Shown: piece after piece, positions 1 to 9,259 of the stretch
Layout: each line of letters opens with the position of its first letter
Position numbering within the stretch: the stretch's first letter is position 1
The notes under the pieces: model-generated
The model's input: the letters and a program-made list of their open reading frames with translations, nothing else
Databases searched by the model: none
Told to the model about the DNA's origin: nothing
Position numbers and translations under genes: made by a program
Assembly (NCBI GenBank): GCA_041908585.1
Contig: JAYRFB010000146.1
Span: forward strand, 1 to 20,070
Reading direction: 5' to 3'
From: CAINDZ01 sp041908585
GTDB lineage: Bacteria; Krumholzibacteriota; Krumholzibacteriia; LZORAL124-64-63
DNA length: 20,070 nucleotides

Positions 1-224
1 GGGCGCTCGGTCACGAGCAGCTCATCCACCCGCGCGTCCCCGACGAGCAGCGGTGCCCAGGCGCTGCGGATCGCGAGCGACAGCGTGATCGCCGGGGCCC
101 CCGCGGCGCGGCGCGCCGTTGCCAGCCACTCGAGCGCGGGCAGCGTCATGATGACGTCGCCGAGCCAGTTGGGGGCTACCAGGAGGACGCGGCGCACCGG
201 CCGCCGCTCACGGACGGGCTGCAT
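1..224 (-). CDS. waaF: Heptosyltransferase II (WaaF-like, GT9), N-terminal part, runs off window
   Basis: Only the first 74 codons are in the window; the rest lies beyond base 1. The visible N-terminus reads MQPVRERRPVRRVLLVAPN followed by WLGDVIMTLPALEWL. The 'PNWLGD-hhMT-PAL' signature is the donor/acceptor-site loop of ADP-heptose:LPS heptosyltransferase II, with the conserved Asp in 'GD'. WaaF adds the second heptose to the inner LPS core at the cytoplasmic face of the inner membrane. The ATG at 224 overlaps the end of the upstream GT9 gene by 17 nt, which suggests co-translation. I see no clear ribosome binding site for it. A GTG at 197 (giving MRRVLLVAPNWLGD) is an alternative start that looks more like the family N-terminus. 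The family call is solid; the exact enzyme and start are less so. Confidence 0.8.
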   Translation of the reverse strand, partial: MQPVRERRPVRRVLLVAPNWLGDVIMTLPALEWLATARRAAGAPAITLSLAIRSAWAPLLVGDARVDELLVTER

Positions 225-1425
225 CGCGGGCGCCGGGGACCGGCGCAGGATTCGGCGTAGAATCCGGCGCGGGGTCCGGTGCCGCGGGCACGCCGGCATC
301 GCCGGGAACGTCCGCGCCGGCCGGCGCCGGCGGAGCCGTGACGACCGTCGCGCCGGCGGCGCGGCGCCGGTCGCCGGCCACGGCCTCGACCGCGGCTGCC
401 AGCACGTCCGGGTCGACGCTCCCGTTCTCGTCGGGTGCGAGCAGGCGCAGGCGCGGCCCCGCTGCCGGTCGCCACTGCGCGGGATCGTCCTCGCGGAACA
501 GGCCGATCGCGGGCACCCCCATCGCCACCGCGAAGTGGAAGCCGTCGGTGTTCCCGGACACGAAGAGGTCGCACTGCGACAGCAGCAGCACCACCTCCAG
601 CAGCGTGTCGCGGTTCAGGCCCGCCGGGACGTTGCTCAGCAGCACCTCCAGCCGGGCATGGCGCTCCTTCTCCTCGGGATGCCCCAGCGGCAGGACGCGG
701 CACTCGAGTCGCGATCCCAGCACGCGGGCGATGCCCTGGAACGTCTCCAGCGGCCAGCCGGGGCCCGTCAGCGGCTGACCGGCATCGAGCCCGACCAGTA
801 GCTGGCGCGGGTTCGGCTTGTGGAAGTGGACCTGCTGGGCCATCTGGCGCAGCTTGTCCATCGGCAGCGGCCAGCGCGGGGCCAGGTCGGCAGCCGCCAG
901 CCCGAACAGCGGGGCCGCGTGCCGCACGCGATCGCCCAGGTACGTGTCCGGCGCCGCTCGCAGCTCGAAGTTCAGCGAAGGCCAGGCCTGCGCGTGCGAG
1001 GGCCCGAACCGCAGCGCCGCGCCGCTGGCTAGCGCCGCCATCTCCAGAGACGGCTGCGGCTGGTGCGACATCAGGAACGCCAGGTCGTAGTGGCCCGACT
1101 GGACCTGGCGGAGCAGGGAGGCGAACGCCGGCCGCCACGGGTTCAGCTGGTTGGGCTTGTAGACCAGGCACTGGCGCGCCAGGCCGCTGGGCACGACCAG
1201 CGCCGCGTGCTTCTCCGGCATCAGGAAGTCCATGACCGCGCCGGGGCAGCGGCGGCGGATCGCCGTCAGCAGGGGCATGTGGAACAGGACGTCGCTGAGG
1301 CAGCCGGCGTCGATGCAGAGGATGCGGGAATCGTCGCCGACGCAGTCGGGCAGGCTGAACCGCGCGCCCGTTCCCTTGCGGAAGAACGGCCGCAGCACGG
1401 TGTTGATCAGCGCATGCTCCGACAC
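208..1425 (-). CDS. Glycosyltransferase family 9 (heptosyltransferase-like), divergent
   Basis: A 405-residue protein with the GT-B layout of ADP-heptose:LPS heptosyltransferases. The N-terminal Rossmann strand and loop are at about 34-60 (RILCIDAGCLSDVLFHMPLL). The C-terminal nucleotide-sugar site is at about 285-312 (CDLFVSGNTDGFHFAVAMGVPAIGLF). The usual 'GD' of the first loop is 'SD' (44-45), keeping the Asp. The usual DTGxxH-type motif reads NTDGFH (292-297), so the first Asp is Asn. Residues 352-405 form an Ala/Pro-rich tail of low complexity, not part of the fold. The start is a GTG at 1425 with an AAGGAG site six bases upstream. The gene lies 28 nt after lon and overlaps waaF by 17 nt. 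A role in LPS core or other surface-glycan assembly is likely; the sugar is unknown and it may be a subfamily with altered donor use. Confidence 0.75.
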   Translation of the reverse strand: MSEHALINTVLRPFFRKGTGARFSLPDCVGDDSRILCIDAGCLSDVLFHMPLLTAIRRRCPGAVMDFLMPEKHAALVVPSGLARQCLVYKPNQLNPWRPAFASLLRQVQSGHYDLAFLMSHQPQPSLEMAALASGAALRFGPSHAQAWPSLNFELRAAPDTYLGDRVRHAAPLFGLAAADLAPRWPLPMDKLRQMAQQVHFHKPNPRQLLVGLDAGQPLTGPGWPLETFQGIARVLGSRLECRVLPLGHPEEKERHARLEVLLSNVPAGLNRDTLLEVVLLLSQCDLFVSGNTDGFHFAVAMGVPAIGLFREDDPAQWRPAAGPRLRLLAPDENGSVDPDVLAAAVEAVAGDRRRAAGATVVTAPPAPAGADVPGDAGVPAAPDPAPDSTPNPAPVPGARDAARP

Positions 1426-1453
1426 ACGGGGCTCCTTCCCGCGCCGCCCGCGA

Positions 1454-3838
<2,385 letters not shown>

Positions 3839-3916
3839 GACGTGGAGCTCCTTCCCGTGTCCGCGCGGCCCGAGCCCGCCCGACGTTCCCTGTTCACCCC
3901 GCCCGCTGGGGTCGCC

Positions 3917-4351
3917 TCAGCGCTCGATCGCGATCTGCCGACGGTCGCCCTGCCCCCCGCCGCCCTTGCGGAAGGTGACGTACAGGAAGCCGCCCCGGTA
4001 GCGCGCCGTGGCCGTGGCGGGGTCGACCGCCACGGTGATCGGGACGCGCCGGGCGAACGGCCCCACGCTGATCTCCATCTTGTGGAAATGCTTCTTGCCC
4101 GGACCCGAGGCGTCGGGCCGGATGCCGCGCACGAGCAGGCTCTTCTCGTCCGCGAGCACCTCGATCTGGGCGGGATCCAGCCCGGCCAGGTCCATCTGGA
4201 CGATGAAGGCGTCGTCGGTCTCGTAGGCATCGGTCGCTGGGCGCCAGCAGAGATCGCTCTCCCCGGGCACCGTCCCGCCCTTCTGGGCGTAGGCGGTCAC
4301 GAGGATCTCGAAGATCTCCTCCAGTTCGCCCGGCCTGTCCTTGCTGCCCAT
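3917..4351 (-). CDS. Small heat shock protein, Hsp20/alpha-crystallin family
   Basis: A 144-residue protein with one alpha-crystallin domain at about 36-130, beginning WRPATDAYETDDAFIVQMDL and ending with the family's A-x-x-x-x-G-x-L strand (ARYRGGFLYVTF, 116-127). Hsp20 proteins are ATP-independent holdases that bind unfolding clients in the cytoplasm. The N-terminal arm is short (about 35 residues) and the tail QIAIER carries an I-x-I motif of the kind that docks neighbouring dimers. The ATG at 4351 is preceded by a modest GGAG. It is the first gene after a strong promoter (4405-4433) and is followed by lon, so holdase and protease appear to be made together. No CIRCE element is visible upstream. 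Confidence 0.93.
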   Translation of the reverse strand: MGSKDRPGELEEIFEILVTAYAQKGGTVPGESDLCWRPATDAYETDDAFIVQMDLAGLDPAQIEVLADEKSLLVRGIRPDASGPGKKHFHKMEISVGPFARRVPITVAVDPATATARYRGGFLYVTFRKGGGGQGDRRQIAIER

Positions 4352-4404
4352 GCTCGCCCCGCTCCGCGCCAGGAAGCCCGAAAGTGCATGCGTGACTTCC
4401 GGGT

Positions 4405-4433
4405 ATGCTACCTGCCGGAGGCGGGGGCGTCAA
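4405..4433 (-). promoter_or_regulatory. Sigma-70-type promoter of hsp20-lon
   Basis: On the minus strand a -35 TTGACG (4428-4433) and a -10 TAGCAT (4405-4410) are separated by exactly 17 nt. The predicted start near 4398 leaves a leader of about 47 nt to the hsp20 ATG. The promoter lies between the lexA terminator hairpin and hsp20, so hsp20 is not expected to depend on lexA read-through. The elements resemble the housekeeping consensus; no sigma-32-type CCCCAT box is seen. Confidence 0.65.
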
Positions 4434-4453
4434 CCAACGGGCGCCGGCCGGAA

Positions 4454-4490
4454 AAGCCCGCACCCGCCGGGCGCGCCCGCCGGCGGGTGC
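4454..4490 (-). terminator. Rho-independent terminator of lexA
   Basis: A perfect 11-bp inverted repeat (arms 4460-4470 and 4480-4490, 9-nt loop) begins 20 nt after the lexA stop. On the minus strand the stem is followed by GGGC and a short TTTT run (4454-4457). The U-tract is short but the stem is almost entirely G:C. Confidence 0.7.
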
Positions 4491-4509
4491 CAGCCTTGCC
4501 GTGGACGGC

Positions 4510-5115
4510 TCAACTGTAGCGGCGCAGAACGCCGATGACGACGCCCTGCACGGTCACGCGCTCCTCCGGGAAGCGCATGACAGGCACGGCCGGGTTGGCC
4601 GGCTGCAGGCGGATCTGGGCGCCCTCGCGGAAGTACTGCTTGACCGTGACCGATTCGCCGTCCACGAGCGCGATGACGGTTTCGCCGTTGCGCGCCGTCT
4701 CGCGGGCTTCCACGACGACCGTGTCGCCGCTGCGGATCTGCTCGTCGATCATGGAATCCCCGCGCACCCTCAGGGCGAAGGTGCGTCCCTTGCCCAGCCA
4801 CTCCTCCGGGACGCGCAGCTGCTCGTGCTCGGCAAGCGCCTCGATCGGGCGGCCGGCCGCCACCGTGCCCAGCAGCGGGATCGTGGCGAGGCCGCCGTCA
4901 CCGTCGGCGACCACCTCGATGTCGCGGCTGGCATTGCGCCGTTCGCGCCGGAGGTAGCCCTTGTCCACGAGGTGGCGCACATGCTTATGCACCGTCGCGA
5001 CCGAAGACAGTCCGAACCGGTCGCCGATCTCCTGCAGCGTCGGCGCGAAGCCGCGTTCCTCGGTGTAGGCAGTCACGAAGGCCAGGATTTCCGCCTGGCG
5101 GGGCGTCAGTCCCAT
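4510..5115 (-). CDS. lexA: LexA repressor (SOS regulator, S24 autopeptidase)
   Basis: A 201-residue LexA. The N-terminal winged helix-turn-helix (about 3-60, LTPRQAEILAFVTAYTEERG onward, recognition region SSVATVHKHVRHL) is of standard type. The C-terminal S24 domain has the self-cleavage site A87-G88 (VAAGRP), catalytic S121 (RGDSM) and K159 (VTVKQY). It represses DNA-repair genes until RecA filaments trigger self-cleavage. I chose the ATG at 5115 because GGGAGGG lies just upstream and MGLTPRQ matches the family N-terminus. An in-frame GTG at 5211 would add 32 Arg-rich residues unlike any LexA and would lie inside the -10 region, so it is rejected. The gene is divergent from the HIT gene and is followed by its own terminator. 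It is probably autoregulated through the dyad at 5211-5229. Confidence 0.95.
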   Translation of the reverse strand: MGLTPRQAEILAFVTAYTEERGFAPTLQEIGDRFGLSSVATVHKHVRHLVDKGYLRRERRNASRDIEVVADGDGGLATIPLLGTVAAGRPIEALAEHEQLRVPEEWLGKGRTFALRVRGDSMIDEQIRSGDTVVVEARETARNGETVIALVDGESVTVKQYFREGAQIRLQPANPAVPVMRFPEERVTVQGVVIGVLRRYS

Positions 5116-5210
5116 CGGATCCCTCCCTGGGCGTTTCGGGCGCGTCCGGCGGCACCGCCGCCCACCGGAGACCTCTCTCCGGACGGAAGGCGCGCCTGCC
5201 ACGTCCGCCA

Positions 5211-5240
5211 CAGTCTAGACGAAAGACTGGTGAAAGTCCA
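5211..5240 (-). promoter_or_regulatory. lexA promoter with overlapping dyad, candidate LexA operator
   Basis: On the minus strand a -35-like TGGACT (5235-5240) and a -10-like TAGACT (5212-5217) are 17 nt apart. A 19-bp dyad, CAGTCT-N7-AGACTG (5211-5229), covers the -10 and part of the spacer. A second dyad, GACT-N6-AGTC (5225-5238), shares one arm with it and reaches the -35. Repressor binding here would block RNA polymerase. The arms do not match the E. coli CTGT-N8-ACAG or the Bacillus-type LexA box. Seen: the dyads and promoter-like hexamers. Inferred: that LexA binds them. Confidence 0.55.
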
Positions 5241-5275
5241 GCGAAGAAAGAGAGAAAATCGGGCGCCGCCCGCCC

Positions 5276-5304
5276 TTGCCGCATGCCGGGGCCCATGGTA
5301 GCCT
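5276..5304 (+). promoter_or_regulatory. Possible promoter of the HIT gene
   Basis: TTGCCG (5276-5281) and TAGCCT (5299-5304) are 17 nt apart, which would place a transcript start near 5311, about 50 nt before the HIT start codon. The -35 matches the sigma-70 consensus at four of six positions and the -10 at three of six, so this is a weak call based mainly on position. Confidence 0.35.
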
Positions 5305-5361
5305 GCCTGCAGCCCGTCTTGCCCCCCGGGCCCCAGCAACCCCAGCGCGGGAGCCGCCAAC

Positions 5362-5706
5362 GTGAGCAAGTGCCTGTTCTGCGAGATCGCCGCCGGCCGG
5401 ATCCCGGCCGACATCATCCACCAGGACGCCGAATACGTCGCCTTCCGCGACATCGACCCCAAGGCCCCGACGCATGTGCTGGTCGTGCCACGGCGCCACC
5501 TGGACGGGCTCAACGACCTGGTGGGACCCGAGCGTGGCGCCGCCGACGGGCTGCTCGGCGCGGGCGTCATCGCGGCCCAGGCCGAGGGCCTGGCGCCCGG
5601 TGGCTACCGCTTCGTCATCAACTGCGGGCAGGACGGCGGACAGTCGGTGGGGCACCTGCACCTGCACGTGCTGGGCGGCCGCCCCCTGGCCTGGCCCCCC
5701 GGCTGA
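5362..5706 (+). CDS. HIT-family nucleotide-binding protein (HINT-like)
   Basis: A 114-residue histidine-triad protein of normal HINT length. It starts SKCLFCEIAAGRIPADII with the C-x2-C pair (C4, C7) often seen in this family. It has the PRRHLDGLNDL segment and ends with the triad HLHLHVLGG (H98, H100, H102). The middle His of such triads acts as nucleophile in hydrolysis of nucleoside phosphoramidates or related AMP conjugates. The natural substrate in bacteria is usually unknown. The GTG start at 5362 has a GGGAG site eight bases upstream. It is the only plus-strand gene, divergent from lexA and convergent with the metalloprotease gene, whose stop lies 27 nt away. Confidence 0.93.
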   Translation: MSKCLFCEIAAGRIPADIIHQDAEYVAFRDIDPKAPTHVLVVPRRHLDGLNDLVGPERGAADGLLGAGVIAAQAEGLAPGGYRFVINCGQDGGQSVGHLHLHVLGGRPLAWPPG

Positions 5707-5716
5707 CGAACGCGCG

Positions 5717-5731
5717 CCCGCCCCGGGCGGG
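5717..5731. other. GC-rich hairpin between convergent genes
   Basis: In the 26-nt gap between the convergent HIT and metalloprotease genes, CCCGCC and GGCGGG can pair around a 3-nt loop. A hairpin at this spot could help end transcription from both sides, but neither strand shows a T-run, so a terminator role is only inferred from position. Confidence 0.3.
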
Positions 5732-5732
5732 G

Positions 5733-7436
5733 TCAGGGCGTCATCCCGCGCATGTCGGCGCCCTGCGGCAGCGCGCGCAGGATGCGAACGGCATTGACCT
5801 CGTCCGGATGGATCGGATGCTCGAGCGAGAGGTTTCCCGCGGCCCCGAGTACCATCAGGTGCCCGGCGCCGTCGCACTCCAGGGAGTGGTTGCTCAGCCC
5901 CAGGACATGCCCCAGTTCATGGAGGCAGACCTCCCGGAAGAACTGGTTCGCGGCGATCCCCGTCTCCACCTCGACCCGGATGCGCTCGGGGCGCACATCG
6001 CCGAACACGCCGCCCGCCGGCAGCTCGAGCGAGGCCTCCCCGTAGCCAGACGAGACATCGGTCACCCAGGCGAAGTACACGTCCGCGGCGGCCGACGTCG
6101 CCACCTCGACGAGGTAGTCGGGATCGCCGACGTTCAGGCGGAGCGCGTCGTTCCACAGCGCCATCATCTCACGGGCGGCCTCGTCCATGTCACGACCGCT
6201 GGCCGTGGTCGAATCGGGCAGGAAGACCCGGACCGGCCACTGGTCCCACTTCCACAGGCGCGACGACGCCGTGTCGCCGGCAACCGCCACGGTGCGCGTC
6301 ATGTGGCGAAACCAGTTCATGAACTCGCCGCCGTAGGACTGGACGTCGCACTCCGCCGCAAGGTCCTGCCGGCGCGGCAGCACGACGTCCAGGTCTATAT
6401 CCGCCTGGCTGGCGATGCGCCCGGTGCGGAAGGCGTAGTAGCCCGCCGGCGGCGTCGTCGCCACGGTCACCGTGTCGACGCTCCGGTACGGCCCGAGCCT
6501 GAACAGGCCGTCGCCGTCGGTGTTGTCGTTGCGCTGGGGCGCGGACGTGGCCGCGATCGCCCCGAGGATCGGGACGCCGCGCTCGTCGATGATGCGGCCG
6601 TCGATCCACCACTCGCTCGTGATCCGCGTCTGGCGACTGGCCAGCGACACGGAGAGCTGGCCGCGATCGTCGCGCGCGCGCACGGCGAACCAGGCCTCCG
6701 CGCCCGGAACCAGCCCGCCGTTCGTGCGGTCGAAGGTCGAGCTGTAGCCGACCTGCCCGCCGACGTGCGCCACCTGCGCGAGCGGTATCGCCGCCGCCCA
6801 GTTGTCGAGCGTGATGACACCCGCGTAGCTCATCACGATCTCGTAGGCGACGATCGGGTAGGTCGAGCCTGACACCCGCGTCCAGGTGACCATCACCTCC
6901 ACGGGATCGGGCCCGGGCGCCACGGCCACGCCGGGCACCTGCGGTGGCGCCGTCGCCGGCTCGGCGGCGACGTCCAGCACCCAGAAATACTCGCGGCTGG
7001 CCGAGCCGGCCTCCGCGCGAACACGCAGCGTGTCGCGACCCACGGCATTCGCCTGGTACATGTACTGGCGCCCGGTCCCGACCACCGCTCCGCCCCGCCG
7101 CCAGGTCACGGCCATGGTGCCTTCGGGGTCGACGCTCGCACCGAACTGGCGGCTGTCGCCGATGGTGAGCTGCTGCCCCTGCGCCGTCGGCGAGAAGGAG
7201 ATGACCGGGTCCGGCCCGGGCCCCGTCGTGCCCCCTCCTCCGCCACAGCCGCCTGCCAGGACAAGGATGGCAACCACGGTCACGACCGTTGCCGGGGCGC
7301 GCGATCGCCCGGCCGCGCACACGGTCGTCGCGACCGGTCCGGCAGCGCTCACGGGCGTCGCGGCCGTTCCGTCAGGTTCCTGGTTCAGCGGGCAGGTCAT
7401 GCCCTCAAGGTACGGAACCGGAACCGGCTTGGCCAT
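5733..7436 (-). CDS. Matrixin-like zinc metalloprotease lipoprotein, multidomain
   Basis: A 567-residue predicted lipoprotein. A hydrophobic segment (about 50-63) ends in LAGGC, with C64 as the likely lipidated residue, followed by a Gly run and a Pro-rich linker. Beta-rich regions follow: an Ig-like stretch (about 76-155), an FN3-like domain (about 157-268) and a carboxypeptidase-regulatory-like domain (about 276-352). The C-terminal catalytic domain (about 395-560) has the zinc site HELGHVLGLSNH (506-517) and a downstream Met-turn candidate M528, as in matrixin metzincins. It probably cleaves proteins outside the cell or at the outer membrane. The ATG at 7436 overlaps the stop of the peptide-binding gene (TGATG) and has AAGGA nine bases upstream. 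The 49 residues before the hydrophobic segment are unusually long, so a start at M13 or an in-frame GTG near residue 39 is possible. Confidence 0.8.
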   Translation of the reverse strand: MAKPVPVPYLEGMTCPLNQEPDGTAATPVSAAGPVATTVCAAGRSRAPATVVTVVAILVLAGGCGGGGGTTGPGPDPVISFSPTAQGQQLTIGDSRQFGASVDPEGTMAVTWRRGGAVVGTGRQYMYQANAVGRDTLRVRAEAGSASREYFWVLDVAAEPATAPPQVPGVAVAPGPDPVEVMVTWTRVSGSTYPIVAYEIVMSYAGVITLDNWAAAIPLAQVAHVGGQVGYSSTFDRTNGGLVPGAEAWFAVRARDDRGQLSVSLASRQTRITSEWWIDGRIIDERGVPILGAIAATSAPQRNDNTDGDGLFRLGPYRSVDTVTVATTPPAGYYAFRTGRIASQADIDLDVVLPRRQDLAAECDVQSYGGEFMNWFRHMTRTVAVAGDTASSRLWKWDQWPVRVFLPDSTTASGRDMDEAAREMMALWNDALRLNVGDPDYLVEVATSAAADVYFAWVTDVSSGYGEASLELPAGGVFGDVRPERIRVEVETGIAANQFFREVCLHELGHVLGLSNHSLECDGAGHLMVLGAAGNLSLEHPIHPDEVNAVRILRALPQGADMRGMTP

Positions 7437-9115
7437 CAACGGGCGTCCTTCCCGCCGTCTCCCGGCACCGGCCCCACCCACCATTCCGAGAGGTTGTTGA
7501 CCGGCGACAGGAGGTGCGGGCGAACGTCCCGCAGGCGGCGGTTCACGGCCACCAGGTTGTCGGGGTAGAACAGGTACGCCGAGGGAGGATCGGCGACGAG
7601 CGTCTCCTGCAGGCGCAGCCAGGTCGCCAGCGCGCGCTGACGATCGGGCTCGGCCAGGGCCACGTCGAGCAGCGAGTCGACCGTGGCGTTGGCGTAGTGG
7701 CCCTGGTTGTACTCGCCGACGGCGGTCGAGCGCACGTAGGGCGCCGGGTTGCCGTACAGGTTGGCGACGAGCAGGCCGAAGTAGGCGTCGAAGAGCCCCT
7801 CGCGCACGCGCTCGAGCCCGGCCACCTGCTCCATCGCGCGCACCTCCACGGCCACCCCCACCGCCCGCAGGTTCTCCCGGATGATCACCGCACCCTGCTC
7901 GCGCACCGGGTCGCCGCTGCGCGTCAGCATCTCCAGGCGCAGCGGCCGGCCGTCGCGTTCCAGCACGCCGTCGCCGTCGGGATCGGCCCAGCCCGCAGCC
8001 GCCAGCGCGCGCCGCGCCGCCTCCGGATCGCATGCCGCGGGCACCAGGCCGCGATGGTGGTTCCACATCACCGGCGGTATCGGCCCCACCGCCGGCCGGC
8101 CGAATCCGGCGAGCAGGGTGGACACCATCCGGTCCCGGTCCAGCGCCAGAGACAGGGCCCGCCGCGTCGCAGCGTCCGCCAGCACCGGGTTCCGGCAGTT
8201 CCACTGGAGGTAGTAGATGCGGCGACCGCCGGTCGCCACCAGTTGCAGGTCGCCGCGCGCCTCGAGCCGCCCGGCCGACGCGGGCGAGACGCCGTCGGCG
8301 ACATCCACCTCGCCCGTCTCGAGCATGAGCAGGCGCGTCGCCTCCTCCGGCACGATCCGGAACACCACCCGCTCGAGCCGGGCCGCCTTGCCGGGGTAGT
8401 GCGGGTTGCGCGTCAGCACCAGCTCGCGACCGGGAGCCCACGACTCGAGCCTGAACTCCCCCGAAGAGAGCGGCTGGCGGTTGATCGGCCAGGTCGCCAC
8501 CTGCGCCGGGTCCAGCCCGCCGACGATGTGCCAGGGCAGGATGTGGTGCCAGGTGACCTGGACCGGGTCCGGCACGGGCCGCGCCAGGTCGTAGCGGACC
8601 GTGCTGTCATCGAGCGCGACGGCGCCCGTCACGGCCTCGTAGAGGCTCCGGCGGCGGCTGGCCACCCGCTCGTCCTTGAACAGGGCCAGCGAAGCCGCGA
8701 CGTCCCGCGCCGTCAACGGCTGCCCGTCCGACCAGCGCCAGGGCCGCAGGTGGTAGGTGATGGCCAGGCTGTCGGGCGCCAGCTCCCACGACCTGGCGAT
8801 CCGCGGCACGTAGGCCAGCGATTCGTCCATGTCCGTCAGGCCGTCGTGCAGCTCCGCGATCACCTGGCCGGCCGTGGCCGAGGCGTACAGCAGCGGATTG
8901 AGGATATCAGGCTCGGAGGCCAGCGCCACCACCGCCGTCCCCCCGGCAACCGGGTCCGCTGCCGCATCGCCGGAATCCCGGCGGCCGCAACCGGCCAGTT
9001 GAGCCGCCGCCAGCAGCGCCATGAGCGCCACTGCGCCGGCGCGCAATGCCTCGGCCCGTCCCGTCCTTCCCGCCGGCACCGGGTCCCACCGTCGCCCGGT
9101 TGTCCGCTCGTCCAT
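7436..9115 (-). CDS. Peptide/solute-binding lipoprotein, ABC family 5 (OppA/DppA-like)
   Basis: A 559-residue extracellular solute-binding protein of family 5 with a classic lipobox (LAGC, C43) after a hydrophobic stretch. The mature protein begins with the family pattern GGTAVVALASEPDILNPLLY. It continues with WRWSDGQPLTARDVAASLALF and ALDRDRMVSTLLAGFGRPAVGP, both typical of OppA/DppA/NikA-type binding proteins. It would capture oligopeptides or similar ligands for an ABC importer. No permease or ATPase genes are present in the window. The ATG at 9115 has a GGGAGGG site. It is the first gene of a two-gene unit with its own promoter (9147-9176) and is translationally coupled to the metalloprotease lipoprotein. 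Peptide as ligand is inferred from family and context. Confidence 0.9.
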   Translation of the reverse strand: MDERTTGRRWDPVPAGRTGRAEALRAGAVALMALLAAAQLAGCGRRDSGDAAADPVAGGTAVVALASEPDILNPLLYASATAGQVIAELHDGLTDMDESLAYVPRIARSWELAPDSLAITYHLRPWRWSDGQPLTARDVAASLALFKDERVASRRRSLYEAVTGAVALDDSTVRYDLARPVPDPVQVTWHHILPWHIVGGLDPAQVATWPINRQPLSSGEFRLESWAPGRELVLTRNPHYPGKAARLERVVFRIVPEEATRLLMLETGEVDVADGVSPASAGRLEARGDLQLVATGGRRIYYLQWNCRNPVLADAATRRALSLALDRDRMVSTLLAGFGRPAVGPIPPVMWNHHRGLVPAACDPEAARRALAAAGWADPDGDGVLERDGRPLRLEMLTRSGDPVREQGAVIIRENLRAVGVAVEVRAMEQVAGLERVREGLFDAYFGLLVANLYGNPAPYVRSTAVGEYNQGHYANATVDSLLDVALAEPDRQRALATWLRLQETLVADPPSAYLFYPDNLVAVNRRLRDVRPHLLSPVNNLSEWWVGPVPGDGGKDAR

Positions 9116-9146
9116 CCTGGCCCTCCCGCTCCCGCGACTCCTGCCC

Positions 9147-9176
9147 AGCTTAGCGGTGCCACCCGCAACCCGTCAA
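9147..9176 (-). promoter_or_regulatory. Promoter of the peptide-binding/metalloprotease operon
   Basis: On the minus strand TTGACG (9171-9176) and TAAGCT (9147-9152) are 18 nt apart. They lie just after the terminator of the C25 protease gene and 32 nt before the ATG of the binding-protein gene. The -35 is good and the -10 is a weaker three-of-six match. Confidence 0.5.
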
Positions 9177-9197
9177 TGAGCGCAACCCCGGATGCGA

Positions 9198-9228
9198 AAG
9201 CCGCCGGGCGGCTTCCCGCCCGGCGGCA
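9198..9228 (-). terminator. Rho-independent terminator of the C25 protease gene
   Basis: A perfect 12-bp stem (9201-9212 with 9217-9228) closes a GAAG tetraloop on the minus strand and is followed by TTT (9198-9200). It begins 32 nt after the protease stop codon. The stem is strong; the T-run is short. Confidence 0.75.
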
Positions 9229-9259
9229 TCGCCGGCAGCGCACAGGACGTGCCGGAACC

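Noticed and set aside
4382..4398. AAGT and ACTT arms around a GCATGC core near the hsp20 transcript start, considered as a CIRCE-like or other heat-shock operator
   Set aside because: Arms are only four bases long and do not match TTAGCACTC-N9-GAGTGCTAA; too short to support a call.
7439..8441. N-terminal extension of the metalloprotease frame by over 300 residues upstream of 7436
   Set aside because: That part is a frame shadow of the peptide-binding gene; the ATG at 7436 has a good ribosome binding site and leads into the lipoprotein signal.
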